Origin: Pseudarthrobacter sp. Fe7
GTDB taxonomy: Bacteria; Actinomycetota; Actinomycetes; Actinomycetales; Micrococcaceae
Direction: 5' to 3'
DNA length: 64,000 bases
Assembly: GCA_024372495.1 (NCBI GenBank)
Contig: CP099977.1
Coordinates: 3,906,001-3,970,000 of the forward strand
This document shows, piece after piece, positions 19,902 through 30,649 of the stretch. The stretch's first letter is position 1, and every line of letters starts with the position of its first letter. A program made the position numbers and the translations under genes. The notes below the pieces were generated by a model. It saw nothing but the letters and a program-made list of their open reading frames with translations, was not told the DNA's origin and ran no database searches.

Positions 19902-20766
19902 TCAGTCCAGGAGCCCCAGGCTCCGCGAAGGCAAGCGCAACGCCGCCGCCGGCTGGCGCGGCAGTGGTCCTGTCCGCTACCGCAAGGACGGCCGGATGTC
20001 CCCCTTCCACCGCAATGCCCACGCCCGCGTAATCGAGCATTTCTATGTCGTTGGCGCTGTCGCCGATGGCCACGATGTCTGTCCGGTCCAGGCCCAGGCG
20101 GGCCTCCACCACCTGGATGCCCACGGCCTTATGGGTGCCGGCCATGTAGATCTCCCCGGCACGCTCACCCAGCGCGGACAGGGAACTGGGAATCAGCCCT
20201 GCGCCGGGCCCGAACGTTTCCATGAGGCGGGTCAGCGGCACCGGCGAATCGAAGCAGGAAATTTTGGCATAGGACGTGGCGCGGAGATCATCGCCGTACT
20301 GCATTGGGCCCAAGATGTCCTCAAGCGGATCCACGTCCGTGCTGAGGACGCCGTCATGCTGGGGGCGGCCGGCAAAGATGGGCCCAAGGACTTCCCGCAG
20401 CCGCCGGTCCACGCCGGTGCGGCCGTACAGGGCTTCGGGTGCTTCCAGGATGTAGGCGGCACAGTGGGCATCAAGAGTTTCCACAATGCGTGCAGCCAGC
20501 TCCGGCTCAAAACGCGCGTCCCTGAGGACTTCACCGTTGATCTCCACCCTGGCGCCGGCCCCCGTGATGGTGCCGTCAAACCCCGTCTCGAGGATGTGCC
20601 CGGGGACCATCGCCAAGGGACGGCCCGTGCAGACGAAAACCAGGTGGCCCAGCCTGCGGGCGGTCCGGACGGCGTCCACATGAACCTGCGGTGCAAGCCC
20701 ATGGTCAGCGTAGGTGCCGTCGATGTCGAGGAAAATGGCCCGCGGCCGCTTGGTCTGGCTGGACAT
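19902..20766 (-). CDS. HAD superfamily (Cof-type) hydrolase (frameshift at C-terminus)
   Basis: A cytosolic phosphatase with motif I IFLDIDGTYAD, motif II FVCTGRP, a large C2 cap, and motif IV VAIGDSANDIEML. The start is ATG 20766 after AAAGGAG. AGGCT at 19918-19922 makes the frame run on; with AGCT it ends AFAELGLLD at the TGA 19902-19904, with 287 residues, the usual length. It converges on ugd with a 3-bp gap. The substrate is unknown. Confidence 0.85.
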
Positions 20767-20956
20767 GCCGGAGGCTCCTTTGTGGGATGCCTGGACACCC
20801 AATCATATCGGGAGCCCCTTTTCCGACGGCCCATATTGGCGCGAAACTGACAGTCATCCTGTGATATTCAAAGCCTTGCAGAGTAGTAAGCCTGCTGATT
20901 GAATGAGGGAACCGGAAATGGGGACCCGGCACAACTTACGGAGAAGGAGTGGCAAC

Positions 20957-21226
20957 ATGGGCATTATCGGATTTCTTATTTTGGGCCTGATTGCTGGAGC
21001 CATTGCAAAGGCCATCCTGCCGGGTCGCCAGGGCGGCGGCTGGGTGGTCACGATGGTCCTCGGCGTAGTTGGGGCCATCCTGGGCGGCTGGATCGGATCG
21101 CTGATCTTCGGCGGCGGACTGGCAGAGTTCTTCGACCTTCGGACCTGGCTGCTGGCCATCCTCGGCTCGATCATCGTCCTGCTGATCTACGGCGCCGTCA
21201 CCAACCGCAGTGGCCGCCGGGTATAA
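20957..21226 (+). CDS. GlsB/YeaQ/YmgE family stress membrane protein
   Basis: The 89-residue protein has three hydrophobic segments with the family signature (IIGFLILGLIAGAIAK, then LPGRQGGGWVVT and GVVGAILGGWIG). ATG 20957 is preceded by GAGAAGGAG. Family members are small stress-induced inner-membrane proteins. A strong terminator follows. Confidence 0.88.
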   Translation: MGIIGFLILGLIAGAIAKAILPGRQGGGWVVTMVLGVVGAILGGWIGSLIFGGGLAEFFDLRTWLLAILGSIIVLLIYGAVTNRSGRRV

Positions 21227-21247
21227 CCGATTTCACACAAGCAATTA

Positions 21248-21289
21248 GTAAAAAGCGCCGGACTCCAATTGGAGGACGGCGCTTTTTAC
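21248..21289. terminator. terminator after the GlsB-type gene
   Basis: GTAAAAAGCGCCG pairs with CGGCGCTTTTTAC, with an inner CTCC-AATT-GGAG stem, giving a run of T after the stem. Confidence 0.85.
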
Positions 21290-21381
21290 GTCTCCGGTGC
21301 CAGGCTGGCAGAACCAATTTGCATACCCTGCACCCGCCCAATTACAGCCTGCGGCCTTTATGATTGCGAAGGGGTGGTGTG

Positions 21382-23515
21382 ATGACCGGTTTTACGGGCC
21401 GTGGCAACAATGTGGCATTACAAACTTTTGGCGTGGTCATGGATGCCAGCCCGGATGCGCTCCTGGTCCTCGGCGGGGACGGCACCGTCCTGGCGGCCAA
21501 TGCGGCAGCGGCAAGGCTGTTCGGAGTGCAGCAGGATGCGTTCGCCGGCCTGGACCACCGCATGCTGATCGGGGAGCACTTCCGCGACGAGGTGGCCCAC
21601 CTGTTGCGCCAGCTTCTCACCCAGCCGGAAGAGCATCCCCTGCCGCGGGAAATCACCGCCCTTAAGGGCGACGGAACCGAGTTTTCCGTCGAAGTGGCTG
21701 CAGCACTCCTCCCCCGACAAGCATCGGACGGTGCGCAGATGCTGCTCTCGGCCCGTGGGACCGCACACCGCAAGAGCGCCGACGCCAACCTCCGCGAGGC
21801 CATGTCGCTGCTGACGGCCACCCTTGAATCAACTGCTGATGGCATCCTGGTCATCGCCAATGACGGCAGCGTGGCCGGGTTTAACGACCAGTTCCTCGCC
21901 ATGTGGCGTATCCCGCCCGAGCTGATGGAAGGCGACAGCGAGGACCCGATCATGCGCGTCGTTGTGGAGCAGGTGGCGGACCCCGTGGCCTTCGCGGCCC
22001 GGCTTGGAGAACTCCAGGAGGACCCGGCCGCCGAAAGCCACGATGTTGTCGATTTCCGCGACGGCCGCACCTTCGAGCGGTATTCCCGCCCGCAGCGGGT
22101 GGGCGAAAAGATTGTGGGCCGGGTATGGAGCTTCCGCGACGTGACGCCGCGCCGGAAAGCACAGGAACAGGCGCACCGGGCCATGATGGACCTCGCGGTC
22201 CAGGCTGAAAAGCTGCGGGCCATGGCATTCCAGGATCCGCTGACCGGGCTCGCCAACCGGGCCGTGTTCAATGACGCCCTGGCCGAATCACTGCAGGAAC
22301 CGCGGTTGAAGACGGTGGACGTGCTGCTCCTTGACCTGGACGACTTCAAGGAAGTCAACGACATCCTTGGCCACCAGGCGGGCGACGACATGCTCATTGA
22401 AGTGGCCCGCAGGCTGCGTGGCTGCGTTCCCGCGGCCGACGTCGTCGCCCGGCTGGGCGGCGATGAGTTCGTGGTGCTCCTGACAGCCTGCCCCGACGCC
22501 GATGCGATCGCGGCCTGCATCGTGCGCTGCCTGCATGTCCCAGTAACCATCAGCGGCACCGTCCTCCGTCCCAGCCTGAGCCTGGGTGTCGCCTCGCTGG
22601 GCCAGGACAGCGTAGGCCCTTCCGAATTGCTGCGGCACGCGGACATTGCGATGTATGCGGCCAAGGCTGCGGGCAAGAACAGGTTCCTGCGTTTCCACCC
22701 GGACATGATGCAGGCACTGGTCCAACGGACGCACATGGAGAGCGGGCTGCAGCTTGCCGTGCCCCGCGGCGAGATCACGGTGGATTTCCAGCCGATCGTC
22801 TCGCACCGCATGGGCCAGGTAGTCCAGGCTGGAGGCGCTGGCCAGGTGGGACCGGGGCGGCGAGCGGGTGCCGCCGTCGATCTTTATCCCACTCGCCGAG
22901 CGAACCGGGCTGATTGGCGAGATCGGGGCCGAAGTGATGGCCACGGGGATGGTGCAGCTGGCGCCGTGGCTCAGCAGGGACCCATCACGGTCCCTGGCGG
23001 TGAACGTCTCCGGCGTACAGCTGCAGGAACCGGACTTCGCCGCGAGTGTCCTGCAGCTGGCGGAAGCCAGTGGTGTGGCCCCCTACCAACTGGTCCTGGA
23101 AGTTACCGAGAGCGTCTTCTTCGACGCGGACTGCGGCCTGATCCAGCAGCTCAGCACGCTGCGGGACGCCGGCGCCCGGGTGGCCCTGGATGATTTCGGC
23201 ACGGGCTATTCGTCGCTGGGCCGGCTGCAGGACCTGCCCGTGGACACAGTCAAGATCGACAGGACCTTCGTGTCCATGGTGCGGACCGGCAACGAGCGGC
23301 TGCCCATTCTGAGCTCCATGATCAACATGGCCCACAGCCTGGGGCTGACCGTAACGGCGGAGGGGATCGAGACGGCGGTGCAGGCGGACTACCTCACCGC
23401 GCTGGAGTGCGATTCGCTGCAGGGCTACCTGTTCTCGTTGCCGGAACCCGGTGACAGGCTTGGCCAGGCTTTGCACCACGCGGAAGAGGCCCTCACCGCC
23501 CTCAAGGGCAGGTAG
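21382..23515 (+). CDS. PAS-PAS-GGDEF-EAL cyclic-di-GMP protein (one frameshift)
   Basis: After correction it has 710 residues. The order is an N-terminal PAS (LVLGGDGTVLAANAAAARLF), a second PAS (ILVIANDGSVAGFNDQFL), GGDEF (DPLTGLANRAVF; RLGGDEFVVLL) and EAL (LEALARW; DDFGTGYSSL; KIDRTFV). Both catalytic signatures are present, so it may make and break c-di-GMP. No transmembrane helix is seen. AGGCT at 22826-22830 splits the protein exactly at the EAL motif; AGCT restores VVQLEALARWDRGG. ATG 21382 follows GAAGGGG. Confidence 0.9.
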
Positions 23516-23531
23516 GCGGGCAGATCAGGGG

Positions 23532-23908
23532 CTAGGCCGCTTCCTGGCGGCCGGGGCGCTGCGTCTTGGCCGGGGCAGGCTGGGAGGCTGTGGGCTGCGC
23601 GGGCCCGGAGCCTTCCCCGGCACCGGCAGATGGGTCAACGGTGCCCGCGGCCGTGGTGGCAGGCGCGGCAGCGCGGTTGCGGCGCCAGCGGCGGACCAGG
23701 TCGACGGCGGCGAGCAGGCCTGCGAGGGGGTCAGCACAGCTGCGGCGTAGACGAACAGCAGCCAGGTGAGCGTTGTCAGCGGCGGCTGGTTGTTGTTGAG
23801 CAGCGACAGGCCGCCCAGCATGGCGACGACCCAGAACAGCAGGACAGCGGTCAGTACGGCGCCGGCAGGAAAATACTGGTTGGTCACGACTTTTTTCAGG
23901 GTTTCCAT
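23532..23908 (-). CDS. small two-helix membrane protein with Pro/Ala-rich tail (one frameshift)
   Basis: The start is METLKKVVTNQYFPAGA at ATG 23908 behind AGGAGGA. Two hydrophobic helices follow (AVLLFWVVAMLGGLSLL; WLLFVYAAAVLTPLAGLLAA), then a basic stretch and a disordered Pro/Ala tail. A lost base in the G run 23726-23730 breaks the frame after VLTP. Corrected, it has 125 residues and ends RPGRQEAA. Function unknown. Confidence 0.65.
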
Positions 23909-24128
23909 GCACTTCCTCCTGCCTGGCCGGACGGCAAAAGCCGTTCAATGACAAGTATGGGCCCCGGTGGGCAGGAAACTGCGCAAGACGACACGGCGAG
24001 TGATGAAGCTAACGCGACTGGCCGTCGTCGCTCGGATTCCGGCGCTGGAACCGCTGGCGGGAAACCCTTCCCCGGAGGGCGCGGGCCGCATACCGTAATG
24101 CCTGTCCGCTCATTACTTGGAGGCTCCC

Positions 24129-24683
24129 ATGCGCAAAGTCACTGCCGGCCTGTTCCACTCCGTGGACGGGGTGGTGTCCGAACCTTTCAAGTTCCAGTTC
24201 GACAGCTTCGATGAGGAACTCGGCCAGGGGCTGACCCGGATGATGAACACCGTTGACACCGTGGTGCTGGGCCGTGTCAGCTACCAGGAGTGGGCCGGTT
24301 ACTGGCCGACTGCCCCGGCGGACCAGGACTTTGCCGCGTTCATCAACCCCGTGGAGAAGTTTGTTGCCTCCCGCACGCTGACGGGGCCGCTGGAGTGGCA
24401 GAACTCGCAGTTGATGGACGCGCCGCTCACGGAGTTCGTGGCCGGGCTGAAGGAGCGCGACGACGGTGAGATCGCCGTGTGCGGCAGCATTTCCGTGGTG
24501 CGGCAGCTGCTGTTCGCCGGGCTGCTGGACTCGCTGCAGCTGATGACCCATCCGGTGATCGCCGGCAGTGGCCGCAAGCTGTTCCAGGACGGCGATCCGC
24601 TGACCCGTCTGGTACTGCAGGACCAGTCCACCACCAGCAAGGGCAACGTGTTGAGCACCTACGGGGTGCGCGCGCCGGATTAG
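24129..24683 (+). CDS. dihydrofolate reductase/RibD C-terminal family protein
   Basis: The 184-residue protein starts MRKVTAGLFHSVDGVVSEP at ATG 24129, behind GGAGG. It has TVVLGRVSYQEWAGYWP, ASRTLTG and AVCGSISVVRQLLFAGLLDSL, the pattern of the RibD C-terminal/DHFR-like NADPH reductases common in actinobacteria. It is probably a cytosolic reductase of unknown substrate. Its stop overlaps the convergent gene by four bases. Confidence 0.85.
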   Translation: MRKVTAGLFHSVDGVVSEPFKFQFDSFDEELGQGLTRMMNTVDTVVLGRVSYQEWAGYWPTAPADQDFAAFINPVEKFVASRTLTGPLEWQNSQLMDAPLTEFVAGLKERDDGEIAVCGSISVVRQLLFAGLLDSLQLMTHPVIAGSGRKLFQDGDPLTRLVLQDQSTTSKGNVLSTYGVRAPD

Positions 24684-25024
24684 GCCGCCAGCGGCGCTCC
24701 GAAGAGCTCCTCCACGAGCCTGGGCAGGTGGTCAGGAATATCCGCCTCGGCCCCGTGCTCGCCGCGGCCCAGGAAGACGGCGGTGCCCCGGATTCCGTCA
24801 AGGTCCAGCCCGCATTCGTGCATCAGCTGGCCGGCCCGGAAGTTGGCCGGGAGGCGCATGGTGACGCTTTCCGCGTTGAGGTAGACGTGCCAGTCGCCGC
24901 GGATCACCGACTCCAGCGGGCCGCCCACCAGGGCTTCCAGGGTTTGCGGGTCCACTTGCTCGATGCGGATGGGCTCGGACGTGCAGGCCGGTACTACGAG
25001 TGCGGTGTAAGTTCTGCTGTTCAT
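24680..25024 (-). CDS. DUF3846-like small protein
   Basis: The 114-residue protein starts MNSRTYTALVVPA at ATG 25024, with GGAG about 10 bases upstream. The segments IEQVDPQTLEALVGG, WHVYLNAESVTMRLPANF and GLDLDGIRGTAVFLG fit DUF3846, a family often seen near phage or plasmid genes but also chromosomal. No catalytic residues are known. Confidence 0.65.
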   Translation of the reverse strand: MNSRTYTALVVPACTSEPIRIEQVDPQTLEALVGGPLESVIRGDWHVYLNAESVTMRLPANFRAGQLMHECGLDLDGIRGTAVFLGRGEHGAEADIPDHLPRLVEELFGAPLAA

Positions 25025-25099
25025 CGTTCGTCTCTCCATAGGCTTTAACACTTGGGGAGACGGCCGTGTTCCCGGCAGGGGGTGGCAGTTACGGGGGTT

Positions 25100-26041
25100 C
25101 TAGGCCCTGTCTGCCCCGGCCAGCGCCGCGATATGCCGGGGGTGGTCCGGCAGCAGCCGCCAACGATGCGCGCACCGAGCGTCCGCCATTCGCCGGCACC
25201 GGCGGCAAGGTTTGCCGGGCCACCGGCGGATGAACAGTCCTGACTCCATGTTTTGGTTCGGGGATCGTAGGTTTCCCCGGAATTGGGATATGCCACCAGG
25301 GGCTTGTGCGTGTGCAGCCGCAACTCTTCGAGTGCCGGGGTGACAAGGTCCAGGGGGACGCAGTTTATGCCCACCGCGGCGACGTGGGTGTGGCCGTCCA
25401 GCAGGTTCGCCACGGCAGCGAGCGGTGTTCCGTCGCTGATGTGGCCGCCGTCGCGCAGGGAGAAGGAGAACCACGTTTCGACGCCGTGTTCCCGGCTCAG
25501 CGCCGCGAGGGCCTCCGCCTCGGCGAACGACGGCAGCGTTTCCATCGCCAGGACGTCCACGCCCGCATCCACCAGTGCGGCGATCCGGGGCGCATGGAAT
25601 TCCTCGAACTCCCCGGCGCTGCGGATGTAGTCTCCCCTGTACTCCGAACCGTCGGCCAGATAAGCGCCATACGGGCCCACAGAACCGGCAACCAGCAGCG
25701 GGCCCGCCGACGGATGGGCCGCCAGGTGCTCACTTCGTGCCTCGTCCGCAAGCCGTACTGAGAGCGCCACGAGCCAGGGCTTCGGGGCCGCTGATTCCTC
25801 GTCCGGCGAATCCCTGCGGCGTTGCCTGGTAGCTCGCGGTGGTGGCAACGCTGGCCCCCGCAGCGAAATAGTCGAGGTGCACGTCCCTGATCAGGCCCGG
25901 CTGTTCCAGCAGGACCTTCGCTGACCACAGGGGATCATTCAGATCGCAACCGCGGGCCTCCAGTTCCGTGGCAAGGGCGCCGTCCGAAACCACCAGCGCT
26001 TCCTGTGCGAGGAGGCTGGACAGGGGTGCGGTGCAGGACAT
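25100..26041 (-). CDS. mmuM: homocysteine S-methyltransferase, MmuM-like (two indels)
   Basis: It transfers methyl from S-methylmethionine (or SAM) to homocysteine, giving methionine. The zinc site is visible as GINCVP and, near the end, VGGCCRTTP; the N-terminus has VVSDGALATELEARGCDLNDPLWSA in two adjoining parts. ATG 26041 follows TTGGAG. An extra base near 25775 and a missing G near 25136 disturb the frame; the corrected protein ends GHIAALAGADRA, with 313 residues. It is divergent from a CutA-like/cyclase pair and 3 kb from an MmuP-like permease, supporting use of S-methylmethionine. Confidence 0.85.
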
Positions 26042-26164
26042 GGCGGCTCCAAACTGCGCGACTCGGGCAATAATCATCATTATATTCAATTTTGTATGCT
26101 TGTAATGCACGTCACGATATGCCACGATGACTGGCATCAGCGAGCCACCATAGGAGGACCACAC

Positions 26165-26611
26165 GTGCGTGTGCAGCTCAACACAGTCCGCAAGCTTCGG
26201 GTGCACTGGCCCATCAGCACGGAAACTTTCAGCCGGCTAGCCGCAGGCCAGATCACGGCGCTCCAGCAGGACCAGGGCCTGGCAGCGCTCCTGCAGTCGG
26301 TCGAGGAGTTCCATGACCTGGGCGACTTTGGAAACTACAAGCACGTCTTCGAGTCGGCCCTTGGGCTGGAGGGGTTCACGTGCGGCGAGGGTGCCGTACC
26401 CACGCTCGGCTGCGTGGGTGAACGGACTGTTTCACCTACCTTCGTTTTCACCACGTACTTCGATGCCGCCCTGGATGACAGCGCTGTTGAGCAGTTCATG
26501 CAGAAGTTGATGGATATCCACCCCTGGGAGGTGCCCGTCATCGAGGTCTCAGGACCAGTGAGCGTGTCCGGCAGCATCAACGCCGGCGACCGATCCGGTG
26601 CGGCGGCATGA
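26165..26611 (+). CDS. conserved small protein, CutA/Nif3-like fold suspected
   Basis: GTG 26165 follows AGGAGG (26152-26157) at ideal spacing. The 148-residue product has no signal or membrane segment. A segment HPWEVPVIEV recalls the HPYE-x-P motif of CutA and Nif3-type ferredoxin-like domains. Two Cys occur (FTCGEG, LGCVGE). The stop overlaps the next start (ATGA), so it is translated with the cyclase. I do not recognise the family securely. Confidence 0.6.
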   Translation: MRVQLNTVRKLRVHWPISTETFSRLAAGQITALQQDQGLAALLQSVEEFHDLGDFGNYKHVFESALGLEGFTCGEGAVPTLGCVGERTVSPTFVFTTYFDAALDDSAVEQFMQKLMDIHPWEVPVIEVSGPVSVSGSINAGDRSGAAA

Positions 26612-27360
26612 CGACCCGGACCACCACCAGTCCCTGGCCCGCGCTTCAGTCCGCCCTGGCCGGCAGGACTTTTACCGATCTCACCCATGCCTTCCACCCG
26701 GGCCAGCCGCACTTCCCCGCGTTCCCCGACGAAGCCAGGGAAGCGCTCTTCGATCTCGAAAAGGGTGACGGATTCACGGCGCACCGGTATTCGATCGTGG
26801 GCCAGTGGGGAACGCACGTGGATCCGCCGTCGCACTTTATCCGCGGCGGCCGCACCCTGGACCGGATTCCCGTGGAGGAGATGCTCCTGCCGCTGGTGGT
26901 CCTGGACATCACCCACCGCGTAAGCGGCAATCCGGACGCCACACCCACCATGGACGACGTTCGGCAGTGGGAAGAACGGAACGGCCGCATTCCTGCAGCT
27001 TCCTTCGTGGCGCTGAGGACCGGATGGAGCCGCCATTGGCCGGACAGTGAGGCAATGGCCAACAGGGACGCGGCGGGCGTCAGCCACACCCCGGGCTGGT
27101 CCCGTGAAGTCCTGGCCTTCCTCATAGAGGAGCGGTCAGTGTCGGCCATCGGGCACGAGCAGACGGACACGGACCCCGGCGTGGCAACCTCCGGCGGCGA
27201 CTTCGGACTCGAAACATATGTCCTCGCCCAGGACCGCTGGCAGATCGAACTGCTGGCGGACCTCACGGGCCTGCCCGAGTCGGGCGCCGTGGTCGTCGCC
27301 AGTTGGGCCAAACCGCGCGGAGGAAGCGGATTTCCCGCCCGCGTGTTCGCCATCTCCTGA
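26608..27360 (+). CDS. cyclase family (kynurenine formamidase-like) metal hydrolase
   Basis: The 250-residue protein shows the family core GQWGTHVDPPSHF (usual HxGTHxDxPxH) and a distal IGHEQTDTDPG. The first metal-ligand His of the classic motif is replaced by Gln here, while the GTH, D and H positions remain. The family hydrolyses amide, lactam or lactone-like bonds. It is coupled to the preceding gene and followed 29 bases later by an IclR gene. The substrate is unknown; a link to S-methylmethionine or homoserine lactone is speculation from context. Confidence 0.8.
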   Translation: MTTRTTTSPWPALQSALAGRTFTDLTHAFHPGQPHFPAFPDEAREALFDLEKGDGFTAHRYSIVGQWGTHVDPPSHFIRGGRTLDRIPVEEMLLPLVVLDITHRVSGNPDATPTMDDVRQWEERNGRIPAASFVALRTGWSRHWPDSEAMANRDAAGVSHTPGWSREVLAFLIEERSVSAIGHEQTDTDPGVATSGGDFGLETYVLAQDRWQIELLADLTGLPESGAVVVASWAKPRGGSGFPARVFAIS

Positions 27361-27389
27361 CCCGGGAGACCGTCACTTAGACTCGGACC

Positions 27390-28166
27390 ATGTCGAAGAC
27401 TACGAGCATGGGACGGGGCATTGCGGCCGTCCTGGCCGCCGGGGAACGCCACACCCGCGGCCTCCCCGGCGGATCAGTGGCCGAGATCGCGGCTGACCTG
27501 GGCCGGGACCGCAGCCAGGTCTCACGCAGCCTGCGGACTGCGGAGCAGGAAGGCTTCCTGCGCAGGACGCCCCAGCGCACCTTCGCCGTCGACTGGAGCA
27601 TCCTTACTGATGCCCACGTGCTGACCCGGCGCCGGCTGCATACTGACGGCATGGCCGCCTTGGACCGCCTCTCGGGCCACACCGACGAAGGATGTTTCCT
27701 GGGCGTCCTCAACGGGGAGAGCACCGTGACCGTGGGTGAAAGCATCCCCGCGAGCAGCAAGATCGTGGGTTCATGGCTGGGCCGGCCCTACCCCGCCTAC
27801 TGCAGCGACGCCGGCCAGGCTCTTCTGTGGGAGTCCTCAGACTCCGAGATCCGACAGGTCTTTGCGAAGGTGGATTTCCTCCGGCATGGCCCCAATACGC
27901 CGTCCGGCGTCGACGATTTCCTGGAACGGCTCGAAGCCGCGCGTGGGCGCGGATACTCCATTGTGGACGAGGAAGCGGAACCGGGGCTCTACTCACTGGC
28001 CGTTCCCATCCGGGATTTCCGCGGCGAAGTGGTGGCTGCCCTCCAGGTGGTGGGCCCCAAGAGCCGCCTGGAGCCCAGGCGGCTCCAGCATGCGGAGGCC
28101 CTGCTTGCCCAGGGGCAATGGCTTGAGGCCATGCTCGGGTGCCCCTCCGCCAGCATCCAGCCGTAG
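27390..28166 (+). CDS. IclR-family transcriptional regulator 1
   Basis: An N-terminal winged HTH (VAEIAADLGRDRSQVSRSLRTAEQEGFL in sequence) is followed by the IclR effector domain (SWLGRPYPAYCSDAGQALL; YSLAVPIRDFRGEVVAALQV). It is intact, with 258 residues. It probably controls the upstream cyclase operon. It converges with a second IclR gene 21 bases away. Confidence 0.85.
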   Translation: MSKTTSMGRGIAAVLAAGERHTRGLPGGSVAEIAADLGRDRSQVSRSLRTAEQEGFLRRTPQRTFAVDWSILTDAHVLTRRRLHTDGMAALDRLSGHTDEGCFLGVLNGESTVTVGESIPASSKIVGSWLGRPYPAYCSDAGQALLWESSDSEIRQVFAKVDFLRHGPNTPSGVDDFLERLEAARGRGYSIVDEEAEPGLYSLAVPIRDFRGEVVAALQVVGPKSRLEPRRLQHAEALLAQGQWLEAMLGCPSASIQP

Positions 28167-28187
28167 GCCTCCGCCGGCGGTCAATCG

Positions 28188-28961
28188 TCAGGTTTCGGAA
28201 TCAGCGTGGCCGGATCCCAGCCTGGCTGCAGCTTCGCGAATGCGGTCCGCGAGCCTCCCCGGCGTCGGGCCCCACCTCGGCCCGGCTGCCCAGGACACTG
28301 AGCGAGGCCACGATACTGCCCTGCGCGTCCCGGACGGGAACAGCCAGTTCCACAATGCCGTGTTCGAATTCCTCCACGGCAGCAACGAACCCTTGCTTCT
28401 TGTCCCTTGCCATCAGCTCCCAGGCTTCCTCCGTGGAATGCGCGGCCCCGGGACCACCGACGCCGATAAAATTCACGTCGGACAGCAGTGCCTCAAAAGC
28501 ACGCTGCTTATGGTCCCAGAGCAAAGCCCTGCCCGATCCGGTGCACCAGACGGGCGTCACCATGCCCGGCTGGACGAAGCTGCCGGTACGAGAGTCGTTG
28601 CTGGACGCCAGCAGGAGGATGACCCGGAAGCTGTCGCGGACGCTGACGCGCGAACGGAGCCCGGTGTCAGCCACCAGTGCCTCCAGTTCCGCTCCGGCGT
28701 CGCGTATCCAGCCGTTGTTGAGCGAGCCGGCAAGGCCGAAGAAGCCCCGCCCCACCCGGAACGGCCCGCGTTCGCGGCGCTCCAACAGGCCGAGGTCGCA
28801 GAGCCCTGCGTCAGCCGCGACACCCTGCTCTGGTCCATGCCCAGCTCAGCTGCCAGCTGCGATACACCCAGGAGTTGCTTACCGGTCTTTTCCCGGTCCA
28901 CCACCACCCGCACAATGCGCAATCCCTGCGCCAGCGATGACACCTCCGGGGAGTTATCCAT
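28188..28961 (-). CDS. IclR-family transcriptional regulator 2 (two indels)
   Basis: The HTH is LLGVSQLAAELGMDQSRVSR and the effector domain shows SGRALLWDH and VELAVPVRDAQGSIVASLSV. A base is missing near 28804-28806, after SRLTQ, and AGCCT at 28252-28256 shifts the tail; corrected it reads AGELADRIREAAARLGS, with 257 residues. It follows the permease gene on the same strand, so it may regulate permease expression. Confidence 0.82.
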
Positions 28962-29105
28962 CCCTGCTGCTCCTTCCGACCGGCAACCAGCCTATCTTCA
29001 CACGGGCGATGCTTGGCGGGACGGACGCACCCGCCTGCCCGGCGCAACTGTGGCCTGGCGCGGACGGCATGAGCCGCCGCACCAGGCCACGCACGAGGAT
29101 CCGGC

Positions 29106-30640
29106 CTACGCCGTGGCGGGACCGCTACTTCTTCGTCCGTACCGGATGAAGAAGTAGCCGTAGCAGGCTGCGACGAAGGGGACACCGAAGTACAAGGCTG
29201 CGACCTGGGCGGGGTCCAGGGCGATGCCAACGAGGGAGATCAGGCACAGGGCGAACGCCAGGATGGGGACCACCGGGAAGAGCGGGGCACGGTAGGCGAG
29301 CGCGGCGACGTCACCGCCGTTCCTGACGAATGCGCGCCGGTGGAAGAAGTGCGAGGCCGTAATGGACATCCACACGCCCACCACCGCGAAGCCGGCCACC
29401 GACACCAGGGCCAGGTAGACGGTCTCCGGTGCGACCACGCTGCTGATGAGCGATGCCAGCCCCCGAGCATGCTCACGGACAATGCGGTCATGGGGATGCC
29501 GCGCCGGGTCAGCTTCTTCAGCGCCTGCGGTGCATGGCCCTCGTCGGCGAGGGAGTACAGCATCCTTGCACAGGAGAACAATCCACTGTTTCCCGCCGAG
29601 AGCAGCGCCGTGATGATGACGAAGTTCATCACGTCCGCGGCGAAGGGAACGCCGGTGGCGGTGAAGACCGTGACGAACGGGCTCTCATCCAGCCCCACCT
29701 CCTGGTAGGGAATGGTTGCGGCAATGACGGCGATTGCACCGACGAAAAACACCAGCAACCGGATCACGGTGCTCCGCATCGCCTTGGGAATGCTGGTGGC
29801 GGGGTCTTTGGTCTCCCCCGCGGCCACTCCGATCAGTTCAGAGCCGGAAAACGCGTAGAAGACGGCGAGCGCCGTAACGAGAACGCCGGTGAATCCGTTG
29901 GGGAACAGTCCGCCGTCGGTGTTGAAGTTTTCAAAGAGGAAGGGATGGTTGCCGGTTTCACTGAGCGGGTGGAAGCCCAGGAGTGCCGCACCGCCCAGGA
30001 CGATGAGCGCGATGATCGCGCCGACCTTGATGATGGCGAACCAGAACTCGGACTCGCCGAAGAACTTGGACGACACTGCATTCAGGCCGAACAGCGTGGC
30101 CGCGAAGGCAAGGCACCAGACCCACACGTCGATGCCAGGGAACCATCGCTGCATCAGCAGGCCGGAGGCAGTGAACTCGGACCCGATGGCCACCGCCCAG
30201 CACAGCCAGTTCAGCCAGGCTGTCGCGAAACCGGTGGCAGGACCGATGGAGCGGGCGGCATAAATGTGGAACGCGCCGGAGACGGGGTAGGCGATGGCGA
30301 GCTCCCCAAGGCAGGCCATGACCAGATACACGACGAAGGCCCCCACCAGATAGGCAAGCACGGCTCCAAGGGGGCCGGCCTGGGAGATGGTGTAGCCCGA
30401 ACTGAGGAAGAGTCCGGATCCGATCACGCCGCCCATGGCGATCATGACCAGGTGCCGGGGACCCATGGAGCGGCGGAGCCCCGACTCCGCCGCAGGAGGT
30501 GCTCCCGGTTCCGTGTTGAGGGTGAGGGGGTCGAAGTTTCCAAAAGATGCCTCCAAGGGGGAAGGGGTGGGACGGAAGGCCACAGTTCGGCCGGTGTCCG
30601 AAAGGAGAGGTGAGCGCGTCGACAGTGACGAAAGTAACAC
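29106..30640 (-). CDS. mmuP: APC-family amino acid permease, probably S-methylmethionine permease (one frameshift)
   Basis: About 12 helices. GGVIGSGLFLSSGYTISQAG is the family's TM1, and GAFHIYAARSIGPATGFATA with WLNWLCWAVAIGSEFTA closely follow the E. coli MmuP pattern as I recall it. A lost base in the C run 29460-29464 breaks the frame after SMLGG; corrected LGGLASLISSVVAPETVYLA, about 511 residues. The start is uncertain (GTG 30640, or a later one). MmuM in the same cluster supports S-methylmethionine as substrate; GABA or a related amino acid is possible. Confidence 0.75.
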
Positions 30641-30649
30641 AGAAGAGGC

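Noticed and set aside
29453..30613. Plus-strand frame opposite the permease
   Set aside because: Shadow of a membrane protein gene with no motif of its own.
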